Shown here: one piece after another, positions 15,793 through 24,846 of the stretch | Layout: each line of letters opens with the position of its first letter | How positions within the stretch are numbered: position 1 is the first letter of the stretch | DNA from: Methanobacterium sp. | Lineage (GTDB): Archaea > Methanobacteriota > Methanobacteria > Methanobacteriales > Methanobacteriaceae | Direction: 5' to 3' | Assembly: GCA_021372715.1 (NCBI GenBank) | Contig: JAJFTX010000106.1 | Span: 1 to 25,816, forward strand | Length of the DNA stretch: 25,816 bases | The notes under the pieces: model-generated | Told to the model about the DNA's origin: nothing | Database searches by the model: none | The model's input: the letters and a program-made list of their open reading frames with translations, nothing else | Translations under genes and position numbers: made by a program

Positions 15793-18462
15793 ATGGCGGA
15801 TACAGTTCATTATGTAATAGATTTAGACGTGAAAAACATACCCCCAGAGAGAATTGGAGGTAAAGCACTAAATCTGGCTAAAATGTCATCTGCAGGTTTT
15901 AATATTCCACCCGCGTTCGTGGTATCAGTGGATGCCTATGATTATTTTATTAAAAAGGAATTAGAAGAGAAAATATCGGAAATATTGGATTCTATTAATT
16001 TTAAAATGGATGATTCTATCTGGGAAGGATGTAGTAGGATAAGGAACATCATCAAATCAGAGGTTTTACCAGAAGACTTGATAGATGAATTGAATCAGAA
16101 AATAGGGAATCTTCCCGAGGGCTATTATGCGGTCAGATCCAGTGCATTAGCTGAGGATCTGGATGATGCCAGTTTCGCAGGACAACTGGACAGTTTCCTA
16201 AATACGAAAAAAGAAGATATAATAGATAGAATCATCGACTGCTGGGCATCATACTGGAATGATCGGGCCGTGAAATACCGACATGATTCTTCTATTGGAC
16301 ATCTGGACACAGAACTCACCGCTGCCGGGATTGCGGTTATTGTACAGAGGATGGTGGATGCTAAAGTCAGTGGAGTTATCTTCACCGCCAACCCAATGGA
16401 TGGAAGTGATGATGTAGTGGTGGAGTCCACCTGGGGATTAGGTGAAGCAATAGCATCGGGAATAGTCACTCCTGATACTTTTGTATTAAACCGGGAAGGG
16501 GAAGTTGTTGAAAAAAATATTAAAACTAAAAAGAAGGGATACTACCGGGTCAATGGAGAAAACCATCTAACCAATATCAGATCAGAGAAACAGGATCAGC
16601 CCAGTCTAGATAGGGAAACTTTAAACTTATTACTTAAAAAAGCAGTTGAATTGGAAGAATTCTTCAAGGTAGCCCAGGATATAGAATGGGCATTGGAAGA
16701 TGATGAGGAAAACATGTTCAATATATATATCCTCCAATCAAGACCGGTGACCACCCTAACTGAGAAGGATGATATATTATGGACCAGAGCCTATGGTGAT
16801 GAATATTGGGCAGATGCCACCACACCCCTCTTCTACGATGTCATGGGAAAAATGCTAACCGACTACGTGAACCATGAAGGCGCTCGTATAATGGGATATA
16901 AAGAAATAACAGATTCTAAACTTTTAAAACTACATAAATCACGTGTTTACTTTAATAGCTGGGTTTTAGAGAAGGCATTCTCCTATTATCCTAAATTCGC
17001 TCGTTCTAAGGAGCTTTTAAACTACTTCCCCCTGGAAGATCAACAGAGAATATCAGAATATCCCTCTATTCTACATAAAACCCTGATCTCCCAGTTACTA
17101 ATTGCTATCCGTGACCCAGATGGTATGATGCATAAAACCGATAAAGCATACCGCAAATGGGCAGCGGGGTTTATGGAGAAATGTCACAAATTCGATGAGA
17201 AAGATCTGCAATCAATTAGTGATGAAGAACTCCTGAAACTCTATGATCACATTGAAACATCTGGAATTAAACATTACCAGCTAATACGATATGGTATGGT
17301 ATCACATTCCATAGCCACAAACTTGATGATTAAAAACTGGCTGGTGGAATGGTTGGACGACCAAGACGGTTCATTATACGCTGGTTTGATCTCTGGTTTA
17401 GATGATAATAAAACAATAGAGATGAATATCAGATTATCAGATCTGGCCAAGATAGTCAGAGAGGATAAAAAATTACTGGATAAGATAGATTCCAGGGAAG
17501 ATTTAAGTGAGACAGAGATCGATGCATTAATATCCATTAACCCCCAGTTTAGAAGGGAATTTGATGAGTTCATCCTTGATTATGGGCATAGATCCAACAC
17601 ACGGGAAATACTGTATCCCCGTTGGAGAGAGGATAAAGCTTATGTTCTGGGTGTGATTAAATTATTATCCTCTTCAGATTTAGATTTAAGAGAAAATGAA
17701 CAAGAAAGCCGTAAACACAGATCTAAAACAGAAAAAGAAGTAAATCAGAGGATAAAAAAATTAAATGGCGGTTTTATTAAGGTCAGACTATTTAATGTGG
17801 TGCTTAATTTAGCTCAGACTTATCTAACTTTCCGGGAAAATCAGCGATTCTATTTAGACCATCTTCTCTTCCGACAGAGGCTGATGCTATGTGAAATGGG
17901 AAGAAGATTAACTGAGGCTGATATAATTGATGAAGTGGATGATGTTTTCTTCTTATACGAGAAAGAAATTTTCCAGTTGTTTGCTGAAAAGTCCCTGGCA
18001 GATTTCAATGTGAGAGGAGAAATTTTAGATAGAAAAAGAGAATTTTACAGGTACCGTTCAACTCTACCTCCTAAATTCATAAAAAATGGAATAGAATTCG
18101 ATGATACCGTAACCGAAAATCATGAAAACGCAGTATACGGTGCAGCGGCCAGTCCCGGAACATTTCATGGTCGGGCCCGGGTAGTGAAATCCATAGAGGA
18201 ATTATCAGAATTAAAAAATGATGAAATACTTATCACCAGCAACACAGATCCAGCATGGACTGCTGTGTTCTCCAAGATCGGAGGGCTGATCACGGAAACA
18301 GGAGGAATTTTATCCCACGGAGCTGTGATATCCAGAGAATACCGAATACCTGCCGTAACAGCGGTTAAAGGTGCCACTAAACTATTTGAAACTGGAGATA
18401 TGTTGTTGGTGGATGGAAATGTAGGTGTAGTATATAAAAAAGGATCACCTAATTCAACCTAG
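15793..18462 (+). CDS. PEP synthase-related phosphotransferase with rifampin-phosphotransferase-like architecture
   Basis: 889 residues in three parts. Residues 1-325 form a PPDK/PEP-synthase-type ATP-grasp domain (GGKALNLAKMSSAGFNIPPAF; VRSSALAEDLDDASFAGQ around Arg115; SGVIFTANPMDG; LQSRPVTT at 314-321). Residues 326-760 form a helical middle domain that includes R-Q-R-L-M-L-C-E-M-G-R-R-L and D-D-V-F-F-L. The C-terminus is a swivelling phosphohistidine domain with His842 in T-E-T-G-G-I-L-S-H-G-A-V. There is no C-terminal TIM barrel, so true PEP synthase (ppsA) is unlikely. The order ATP-grasp, substrate domain, His domain is that of rifampin phosphotransferase (about 865 residues), which moves the beta-phosphate of ATP to a small molecule. 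The substrate here is unknown. The site AAGGCAATGAT precedes the ATG. An AttH-like gene follows after about 70 bases. Confidence 0.88.
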   Translation: MADTVHYVIDLDVKNIPPERIGGKALNLAKMSSAGFNIPPAFVVSVDAYDYFIKKELEEKISEILDSINFKMDDSIWEGCSRIRNIIKSEVLPEDLIDELNQKIGNLPEGYYAVRSSALAEDLDDASFAGQLDSFLNTKKEDIIDRIIDCWASYWNDRAVKYRHDSSIGHLDTELTAAGIAVIVQRMVDAKVSGVIFTANPMDGSDDVVVESTWGLGEAIASGIVTPDTFVLNREGEVVEKNIKTKKKGYYRVNGENHLTNIRSEKQDQPSLDRETLNLLLKKAVELEEFFKVAQDIEWALEDDEENMFNIYILQSRPVTTLTEKDDILWTRAYGDEYWADATTPLFYDVMGKMLTDYVNHEGARIMGYKEITDSKLLKLHKSRVYFNSWVLEKAFSYYPKFARSKELLNYFPLEDQQRISEYPSILHKTLISQLLIAIRDPDGMMHKTDKAYRKWAAGFMEKCHKFDEKDLQSISDEELLKLYDHIETSGIKHYQLIRYGMVSHSIATNLMIKNWLVEWLDDQDGSLYAGLISGLDDNKTIEMNIRLSDLAKIVREDKKLLDKIDSREDLSETEIDALISINPQFRREFDEFILDYGHRSNTREILYPRWREDKAYVLGVIKLLSSSDLDLRENEQESRKHRSKTEKEVNQRIKKLNGGFIKVRLFNVVLNLAQTYLTFRENQRFYLDHLLFRQRLMLCEMGRRLTEADIIDEVDDVFFLYEKEIFQLFAEKSLADFNVRGEILDRKREFYRYRSTLPPKFIKNGIEFDDTVTENHENAVYGAAASPGTFHGRARVVKSIEELSELKNDEILITSNTDPAWTAVFSKIGGLITETGGILSHGAVISREYRIPAVTAVKGATKLFETGDMLLVDGNVGVVYKKGSPNST

Positions 18463-18531
18463 ATCAGGAATTAAATTTAAAATTTAGCTTGGAATCTAAT
18501 TCAAAAATAAAATAATGATTATGTGATTATT

Positions 18532-19407
18532 ATGAACGACCTAGAAGCACTTAAGAAACATGATGACTGGAATGAAAGCTATTATTTTAATTTCCATGAT
18601 ACAGAACATAACTTAACCGCTTTCATGCGTATAGGGAATAAGATAAATAAAAATGAGAAGATGATGTTCTTTTATTTAATGTCCCCTACACTGACCGCTG
18701 GTATCAAATTAGAAACAGCCTGTGATGATGAACCCTGGAAAAACTCAGGTTTAAAGTACCTCGAAAAAGAACCAGGAACCTGGAAACTCATATATGATGG
18801 TCCTATTTTAGATCCTCTGAATAAGAATTTATACCAGGTGAAGATGGATGTGACTTGGGAAGGTCTCAATCCTCTTATGGATTATATGGAATGTGTGGAT
18901 GAAAAAGAAACAGAATTATCATCCAATGTAGCATCTGAGCATTATGAGCAATTCGGAAGAGCCAGGGGTACGGTGAACGTTGATGGTGAAATAATTGAAA
19001 TTGATGCTATGGGTGAGCGTGATAAAAGCATCGGTGTGAGGGAATGGGGATCGCCTAAAATGTGGATGTGGATCAACAGTGCCTTTTCTACTGATGATGC
19101 CTTTAACATTACCAAACTATCCGTGGAGGAAGGAGATATCGATGCCGGATATTTCTATACTAATGGAAAAAATCATCCGTTGGTTAAAGCCCAAATCGAC
19201 CTAAAATTTCATAAGGGATTTCCTTCAATATTTAACATGGTCTTATATGATAAGAGCGGCACAGAGTATACGGTAGATGGTGAAGTGGTTAGATTTGGGA
19301 TGATACCAGTTGATGAAGAAATGGTCCTCATCGAAACCCTATCCCGGTATACCTGGTTAGATAAAGTAGGTTATGGTATAGCGGAGTTTTTAGTGCCTAA
19401 AATATGA
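18532..19407 (+). CDS. AttH/DUF7064-like (hydroxyneurosporene synthase-type, lipocalin-like) protein
   Basis: About 291 residues without signal peptide or membrane helix. The key mark is the tract H-Y-E-Q-F-G-R-A-R-G-T-V-N-V-D-G followed by G-E-R-D-K-S-I-G-V-R-E-W (residues about 161-172). It matches the 'G-x-R-D-x-S-W-G-x-R-x-W' hallmark of the AttH/CrtC-like double-lipocalin group, now split among DUF7064/DUF7065. Some relatives act on hydrophobic molecules such as carotenoids (CrtC hydratase); most are uncharacterised. The usual Trp of S-W-G is Ile here. ATG 18532 is chosen over GTG 18523, whose bases look like part of a weak GTGAT ribosome site. It follows the phosphotransferase gene by about 70 bases on the same strand, so the two probably act on one substrate (inference). 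Confidence 0.7.
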   Translation: MNDLEALKKHDDWNESYYFNFHDTEHNLTAFMRIGNKINKNEKMMFFYLMSPTLTAGIKLETACDDEPWKNSGLKYLEKEPGTWKLIYDGPILDPLNKNLYQVKMDVTWEGLNPLMDYMECVDEKETELSSNVASEHYEQFGRARGTVNVDGEIIEIDAMGERDKSIGVREWGSPKMWMWINSAFSTDDAFNITKLSVEEGDIDAGYFYTNGKNHPLVKAQIDLKFHKGFPSIFNMVLYDKSGTEYTVDGEVVRFGMIPVDEEMVLIETLSRYTWLDKVGYGIAEFLVPKI

Positions 19408-19492
19408 GAAAAGCGTAGAAATCCCTAAAAATATATTTTATTTATTTTCATCCTTTTTAATTCTCATTTTTTTTATATCCCATTTTTTAAGT

Positions 19493-19504
19493 AAAATATA
19501 AATT
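19493..19504 (+). promoter_or_regulatory. Putative TATA box of the PQQ-propeller gene
   Basis: AAAATATAAATT about 50 bases before the strong ribosome-site-like GGGGGAG (19543-19549). A start of transcription about 25 bases downstream would leave a short leader ahead of that site. Confidence 0.35.
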
Positions 19505-19608
19505 ACAGAAAAATTATAATTATTACTAACAAACATTTTATTGGGGGAGTTAAAATTTTTATAAAAAACTTTAATTTTTCTATTAATGAAGAAGTAGACA
19601 ATATAAAA

Positions 19609-21387
19609 TTGAATAGGATATTTATTTTATTTGTTTTAATTTTTATTGGAGCTATAGTAATATCTGGAGCAGCTTCAGCAGCAGGTCTGGTAGATAGTGA
19701 TCAACCAAAATTTCAGCATGATAATCAGAACACTGGTCAATCACAATACAATGGACCAGCAACTAATACCACCAAGTGGAATATAACTGGAATTGGTGGG
19801 GATCGAACTTCTCCGGTAATCGGCTCAGATGGAACCATATATGTAGCTGATGGTAATTATGGTAATTTATACTCTATAAACCCTAATGGAACTATTAATT
19901 GGGTTTACAGCATTGATGGTTCTACTGGTTATACTTTTATAGAATCGACACCGGCCATCGGATCAGATGGAACCATATATTTTGGAAGTGGTAATACCAT
20001 AGGACAAACAGGCAATATATATGCAATAAACCCAGATGGCACTTTAAAATGGTTTTATCCCACCGGGAATCAAATATGGTCTTCTCCAGCAATAGGTTCT
20101 GATGGGACCATCTACATCGGAAGCAATGATGGTAAATTCTATGCTATAAATCCTAACGGAACTCTTAAATGGGACTATATGACTTCAGAAGGATATTATG
20201 ATAATCGAATTTCCTCATCTCCCGCTATCGGATCAGATGGGACCATATATGTTGGATGTGACAATAACAACCTTTACGCTTTCAACCCTGACGGAAGCCT
20301 GAAATGGATCTATACAGCCGCAAAGTCAATACCTCTTGCTCCGGTTATTGGAGCAGATGGAACCATCTACTTCGGATGCTATGATGATTGTTTATACGCC
20401 ATTAATCCGGATGGAACTCAGAAGTGGAAGTATTTTGTGGGGAGTGATCCTACATATGATAATGTATATTCCTCACCAGCAGTGAGTTCTGATGGAACCA
20501 TCTATATAATTAGTGGAGAATACACTGGTATTTGGGATAACTATTTAAAAGCAATAAATCCTGATGGTACATTCAAATGGAGTTATTTCATGGAAAAAGC
20601 TGCTGCAGTATCAATGACGATAGGATTAGATGGAACCATATACATTGGTGGTGATTATGGTAATTACATATGTGCAATAAATTCTAATGGTACTTTAAAA
20701 TGGAAAAATTACTGTAGTTGGGTGGAATCAGCACCGGCCATCAGTTCAGATGGTACATTATATGTGTTAGGAATTAACGGTTTCTTTGCTATAGCAGACA
20801 TAACAGTCACAGCCCAACCAGCAGGTGGCTCTTATAATACTAAACAAGATGTTAAATTTAGTACTAATGTACCAGGAACTATTTATTGGAGATTTTCTAA
20901 TTTATTACATCCTAATCCCATCAAAATATGGCAAAAATACAATAAACCTATAATAATCAATAATACCTCCACCCTCCAATTCTATGCTGTGGACCTTAAC
21001 GGTAACCAATCACCTATCTACACTGAAACTTATGTAATAGATAAACAACCACCTAAAATAGTGAATACCGATCCTTCAAATAATGCTAATAATGTATCCT
21101 TGGATAAAGTGATTATTATTACCTTCGATGAACCAATAAAAGCAGGCAGTGCCTATGATGATATTAAACTAAAGGTCGATCAGAAATCTAATATCCGAAG
21201 ATTAGATCTGGCAATAAATACAATTATCAGAGGAAATAAACTTTACATTGAATTGACCAATGGTTTATTAAAACAGGGATGTAAATATACATTGAATATA
21301 CCTTCTAATGCTATAAGTGATCTATCCGGAAATTTACTTAAAAAATCCACTACCATTACCTTTAAAACAGTGAAATATATAATTTAA
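19609..21387 (+). CDS. Secreted PQQ-like beta-propeller protein with CHB_HEX_C and Big_5 domains
   Basis: 592 residues. A signal peptide (about 4-24, ending GAASA) leads to a propeller built from eight S-D-G-T-I-Y / Y-A-I-N-P-D-G-T-L-K-W repeats (about residues 60-395), as in PQQ_2/WD40-like surface proteins. Next comes a chitobiase C-terminal-type domain (V-T-A-Q-P-A-G-G-S-Y-N, about 397-470). Last is a Big_5 Ig-like domain (P-K-I-V-N-T-D-P-S-N-N-A, about 480-592). It is likely a cell-surface binding or adhesion protein; no catalytic residues are seen. The usable start is TTG 19609, which lacks a ribosome site. The strong GGGGGAG lies 60 bases upstream, and the frame is open from there with only ATT/ATA codons as alternatives, so the true N-terminus may be longer. 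Confidence 0.88.
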   Translation: MNRIFILFVLIFIGAIVISGAASAAGLVDSDQPKFQHDNQNTGQSQYNGPATNTTKWNITGIGGDRTSPVIGSDGTIYVADGNYGNLYSINPNGTINWVYSIDGSTGYTFIESTPAIGSDGTIYFGSGNTIGQTGNIYAINPDGTLKWFYPTGNQIWSSPAIGSDGTIYIGSNDGKFYAINPNGTLKWDYMTSEGYYDNRISSSPAIGSDGTIYVGCDNNNLYAFNPDGSLKWIYTAAKSIPLAPVIGADGTIYFGCYDDCLYAINPDGTQKWKYFVGSDPTYDNVYSSPAVSSDGTIYIISGEYTGIWDNYLKAINPDGTFKWSYFMEKAAAVSMTIGLDGTIYIGGDYGNYICAINSNGTLKWKNYCSWVESAPAISSDGTLYVLGINGFFAIADITVTAQPAGGSYNTKQDVKFSTNVPGTIYWRFSNLLHPNPIKIWQKYNKPIIINNTSTLQFYAVDLNGNQSPIYTETYVIDKQPPKIVNTDPSNNANNVSLDKVIIITFDEPIKAGSAYDDIKLKVDQKSNIRRLDLAINTIIRGNKLYIELTNGLLKQGCKYTLNIPSNAISDLSGNLLKKSTTITFKTVKYII

Positions 21388-21405
21388 AAAAATTTTTTTC
21401 TTTTT
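21386..21405. terminator. A7T7 palindrome between convergent genes
   Basis: Seven As then seven Ts (21386-21399), with another T5 after one C, lie between the stop of the PQQ gene and the stop of the CPBP protease gene. Seen from either strand this gives a U-run, the usual archaeal termination signal. Confidence 0.5.
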
Positions 21406-21409
21406 AATA

Positions 21410-22192
21410 TTAAAACACCAATCCCATTATAATAATAGGTAGAATCACATGCAATACGATATCTGCAGAGAAATGAGAGATCATGGCTGATTCCAATCCT
21501 TTCTTCCAGTAAAGCCAGCCGAATATAATGCCCCCAATTGAGTTCAACAAGATAACACGGATTATTATAACAGGAGTTAGGGTGATTGTCAAGGTTAATG
21601 CAGGCAAATGACCCAGTCCGAAGATAATAGCTGCTAAAAAGATAGCAAACCATACACTGGTATTAGTGGGTTTACCATCTGCGGTTTTTTTGATTTTATA
21701 GAAGATCCATACCAGTAAGCTCATCAGGAATAACCTTAAAAGGACCTCTTCATTAATTCCACCATAAAATGAAGCCAGTAAACCCTGCCAGGCAGGAGGA
21801 TATGCCTGAGATGCCGAAGCTATAATCAGGGTCAGCCCGGCTAAAGAAAAAATATAATCCAATCCAATGATCAGGATACCAGCCAATAATCCCAGACCAA
21901 CTGCTAAACCCAGAATAGATTTCAGATAACCTTTAACTTCCCGGCCTTCCAGCCAGCCCTGGAGCACTGGTAATTTTAAACCCACTTTATCCGCGAGTTT
22001 AAGCCCTAAAAATATGGCCACTGCAAAGAGAATCATATTCTCAATAGCCTGGATGGTTAATAAAAGATAAAGTGGAATGGGCAGATTCTGTGGCAGACCT
22101 CCCTGCAATGTTATACTATAGGGTAATATGGTTACAAATCCAAATAAACAGGCTAAAAGTAAGATTATGAACATTTTCCAATAGGTTTTCAT
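21410..22192 (-). CDS. CPBP-family intramembrane metalloprotease (CAAX protease-like)
   Basis: 260 residues, about eight membrane helices. All three CPBP motifs are present: N-E-E-V-L-L-R (Glu148, Glu149, Arg153), F-G-L-G-H (191-195) and S-H-F-S-A-D-I (His240). The family includes Rce1-type CAAX endopeptidases, bacteriocin-immunity and membrane-anchored regulatory proteases. Archaea lack clear CAAX substrates, so the target is unknown. GGTGA stands ahead of ATG 22192. It is the last gene of a three-gene operon, starting 28 bases after the antiporter stop. Processing or quality control of the neighbouring channels would be a guess. Confidence 0.88.
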   Translation of the reverse strand: MKTYWKMFIILLLACLFGFVTILPYSITLQGGLPQNLPIPLYLLLTIQAIENMILFAVAIFLGLKLADKVGLKLPVLQGWLEGREVKGYLKSILGLAVGLGLLAGILIIGLDYIFSLAGLTLIIASASQAYPPAWQGLLASFYGGINEEVLLRLFLMSLLVWIFYKIKKTADGKPTNTSVWFAIFLAAIIFGLGHLPALTLTITLTPVIIIRVILLNSIGGIIFGWLYWKKGLESAMISHFSADIVLHVILPIIIMGLVF

Positions 22193-22220
22193 TTTCTATT
22201 CACCACACCAGTATATTTTT

Positions 22221-23432
22221 TTAAATTTTTTTATTATTTAATATTTTATTTCGTTTAGCATAGAAATTTGATAGGGGAGTAGCTGAAAAACCATGGGCAA
22301 AAACACTGAACAATACCGTTACAAATACCACCGTTATAAAAATATTATCTCCCGGAAAAATTTTCAACTCCTCTAATGCTAATAAGGCAAGAACAATGGA
22401 AGCTAAACCTCTGGGACCGAACCAGCCTATAAATAAAATTGAATCCCAGTTTAACTTTGTGCCTATTAATGATAAGGCTACAGGGATTAAACGTATAACC
22501 GTGAGACTTAATAATGCATAGAGAATTATCTGCCAGGTAAGATTTAAAAGGAGGGGAAGAACTACGATTCCCAATAAGAAAAACACAGCAAGATTTAAGA
22601 ATTGTCCCTCTGTTTCAGAAAAATCAATTAAAACCTTCCCGGCATCTTTAACCAAATAACCAAGGGCTAATCCCCCAATAAAAGCCGCGATAAAACCACT
22701 TCCACCTAATTCATCTGCGATTAAAAAGGTTAATATGGCCATGGCTAGAAAGCCTATTCTTTGAAAGTTAGGAGTGATCCAATTCTTATCCCGGGCTTTA
22801 AGAACCAACCATCCACCCCCTATACCAACCAGTAAACCTGCCAGAATACCAAAACCTATCTGTTGAAAAGCAACTTCCATAAAGAATCCCATGGGTTTAA
22901 ATGCTTCTTCAGTTAACCCTATGGCCATAAATAAAAGTAAAAACGGAACAGAACCCCCATCGTTTAATCCACTCTCTATTTCAATGGTTTTCCTAATTTT
23001 TTCGGGAATTTTTTTATTTTGAACCACTATTTGACCTAAAGCTGCATCAGTAGGTGCTAAGGCCGCACCGATCATACCAGCAACCCACCAAGGAATCCCG
23101 GGAAACAACAAAGTAGCCACTATCACCCCAAAAACGATGGTAATGGGCAAGCCAATTAGGAGTAGTCTAGAACTTAGATTATTATCCAGAGCTTTCAATC
23201 CTAACCGGGATGCATCTGTAAAAAGTACAAGAACCAGAGCAATCTCCGCTATTAAGAAGATCACCGTGGAAAAAGGAGGTTCGGTAACATCCACATATCC
23301 AGTGATAAACCCACCCATTAACATCCCAGCGATTACAAATATCATCTGAAAACTGATGGGCAGTTTACCAATATAACGAGAAAATACCGCTACCAAAAGA
23401 AGAATTATGAAGAAAAATAATAGTTCAACCAT
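22221..23432 (-). CDS. NhaP-type Na+/H+ antiporter (CPA1)
   Basis: 403 residues with about 12-13 helices. The CPA1 ion-site motif S-G-L-N-D-G (Asn157-Asp158) marks the electroneutral 'ND' group, with the unwound helix-4 motif A-P-T-D-A (126-130) ahead of it. The C-terminal half has the conserved Arg region and G-W-F-G-P-R-G-L-A-S-I. It exchanges Na+ for H+ across the cytoplasmic membrane. There is no large cytoplasmic tail or TrkA domain, so regulation is probably direct by pH. It lies between the ClC gene (33 bases upstream) and the CPBP protease gene (28 bases downstream). That points to a shared transcript for ion and pH balance. AAGGCGAT precedes the ATG. Confidence 0.92.
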   Translation of the reverse strand: MVELLFFFIILLLVAVFSRYIGKLPISFQMIFVIAGMLMGGFITGYVDVTEPPFSTVIFLIAEIALVLVLFTDASRLGLKALDNNLSSRLLLIGLPITIVFGVIVATLLFPGIPWWVAGMIGAALAPTDAALGQIVVQNKKIPEKIRKTIEIESGLNDGGSVPFLLLFMAIGLTEEAFKPMGFFMEVAFQQIGFGILAGLLVGIGGGWLVLKARDKNWITPNFQRIGFLAMAILTFLIADELGGSGFIAAFIGGLALGYLVKDAGKVLIDFSETEGQFLNLAVFFLLGIVVLPLLLNLTWQIILYALLSLTVIRLIPVALSLIGTKLNWDSILFIGWFGPRGLASIVLALLALEELKIFPGDNIFITVVFVTVLFSVFAHGFSATPLSNFYAKRNKILNNKKI

Positions 23433-23465
23433 TAAAATCGCCTTTATTTCATTCTACCTACGAAT

Positions 23466-24719
23466 TCATGATTCAATTTCTTCTTTTCCACCCATAAGCA
23501 ATCCCCTTGTCACTGAAAAGGCTACTAAAGCTGCTATTACAACTGGAAGAGCATTTGCCGCTGATAAACCAATTACTATTATTCCTATAGCAGATAATGC
23601 TAGAGGTATGGGTACAATAGCTGCCGGCACAGCAACAATCATACATCCAAGGGCTAACCCTAAAGGTATCTGGGGGAATAATAGATGGATAGCATCACCT
23701 ATACAGGAGCCAACAAAGAGTAAGGGAAATATAGGACCTCCAATGAATCCAAAGTTCAAAGCCCCCGTAAGAGCTACCAGTTTGGCCAGAGCAATAATTA
23801 TAAGCAGAACAAAACCAATTTCAACAGCCTGTTGGGAAACTATGGACATGGAAGTGGTACCCAGGCCAATGGTTGTGGGAAGAACCACAGCCAGTAAACC
23901 CAGTAATAAACCTCCCAGTGTGCTGCGAATAATCGGTTTGCTCATTAAGGGTTTTGTCATCCGATTGAAAAATTTGTTGAAGATTACGAAGATCAAAGCC
24001 AAAGGCACCGCTATTATGCCCAATATTATGGACAATCCCAGATGCCAAAGTTCCAGATGATAAGCGGGTGGGGATAAGATTCCCAGTAATGATGAATAAT
24101 TGAATCCCTGAGCAGCATAGAATATTGAAAACCCAATTACCGCGGCCAATCCTGCTATCAAAAGAGTACCATAGTAAATTATTGATTGTTTATGTTTGGA
24201 TTCCAGTAAAATAAGGATCATGGCGAATGGTGAGGTAAACAAACCACCCCAAGCACCGGAGATACTGCTTAAAAAATTAATCTTAGTGGTATCCTGGTCT
24301 AAGTTGCGTTTTTTAGAGATCCAGCTAGCTAATCCTGCAGAGAGCATACCGGTGGATATTTCCGGTCCTAAACTGAATCCTCCGATCAGTGAAAGTAGTG
24401 AAACTCCCACCGATGAGGGCATAGGTTTAGGATCCAGATAACCTTTATCCAGGGATCCGAAGACGTCCATCTGTTGAGCAGGAGTGTATCGGTGGATTAA
24501 GCCAATTATGAAACCAATGATGGTCATTAAAATAACGATCCACCAGGGACCAGAGAAAGGAGCCCAACTATAATTCAGATTATAGAGAAAAATATTCTGA
24601 CCCAGATCCATTAATAATACGAATAATAATGCACTTATTGCTCCAATTAACCCTAATATTAGGCCCCAGCCCATTTTTTTCCAGTAAACCTTTGATCTAA
24701 GATTAAAATCATAAGACAT
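23466..24719 (-). CDS. ClC-family chloride channel/transporter (YfeO-like subgroup)
   Basis: 417 residues with the ClC helix pattern. The G-x-E-G-P loop that carries the gating glutamate is replaced by S-L-G-P-E-I-S (116-122, Glu120), the form seen in YfeO-like 'ion channel protein' members. The later G-F-I-G-G-P-I-F-P tract matches the G-x-F-x-P anion-binding helix start. There is no CBS domain. Whether it is a Cl-/H+ exchanger or a channel, for instance for fluoride or chloride, cannot be told here. The first segment is basic and cytoplasmic. ATG 24719 has only a weak upstream site. As first gene of the ClC-NhaP-CPBP operon it diverges from a K+ channel gene across 127 bases. Confidence 0.87.
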   Translation of the reverse strand: MSYDFNLRSKVYWKKMGWGLILGLIGAISALLFVLLMDLGQNIFLYNLNYSWAPFSGPWWIVILMTIIGFIIGLIHRYTPAQQMDVFGSLDKGYLDPKPMPSSVGVSLLSLIGGFSLGPEISTGMLSAGLASWISKKRNLDQDTTKINFLSSISGAWGGLFTSPFAMILILLESKHKQSIIYYGTLLIAGLAAVIGFSIFYAAQGFNYSSLLGILSPPAYHLELWHLGLSIILGIIAVPLALIFVIFNKFFNRMTKPLMSKPIIRSTLGGLLLGLLAVVLPTTIGLGTTSMSIVSQQAVEIGFVLLIIIALAKLVALTGALNFGFIGGPIFPLLFVGSCIGDAIHLLFPQIPLGLALGCMIVAVPAAIVPIPLALSAIGIIVIGLSAANALPVVIAALVAFSVTRGLLMGGKEEIES

Positions 24720-24846
24720 AGTTGATCAACTTTCACAGCAAATAGGAAAATTTCATTAACCTTTTAATAATAATATATTATCAGATTTAATTAAATATAT
24801 TGTTTTATAATCTATAAGCTGGAATTAAGTTAAATAGTTGATAAAA

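Noticed and set aside
15793..18462. Call as true phosphoenolpyruvate synthase (ppsA)
   Set aside because: The C-terminal PEP/pyruvate TIM-barrel domain is absent; the protein ends just after the phosphohistidine domain.
23407..24060. Plus-strand ORF of 217 residues
   Set aside because: It is antisense to the ClC and antiporter genes, with low-complexity composition typical of a shadow frame; the minus strand has clear family motifs.
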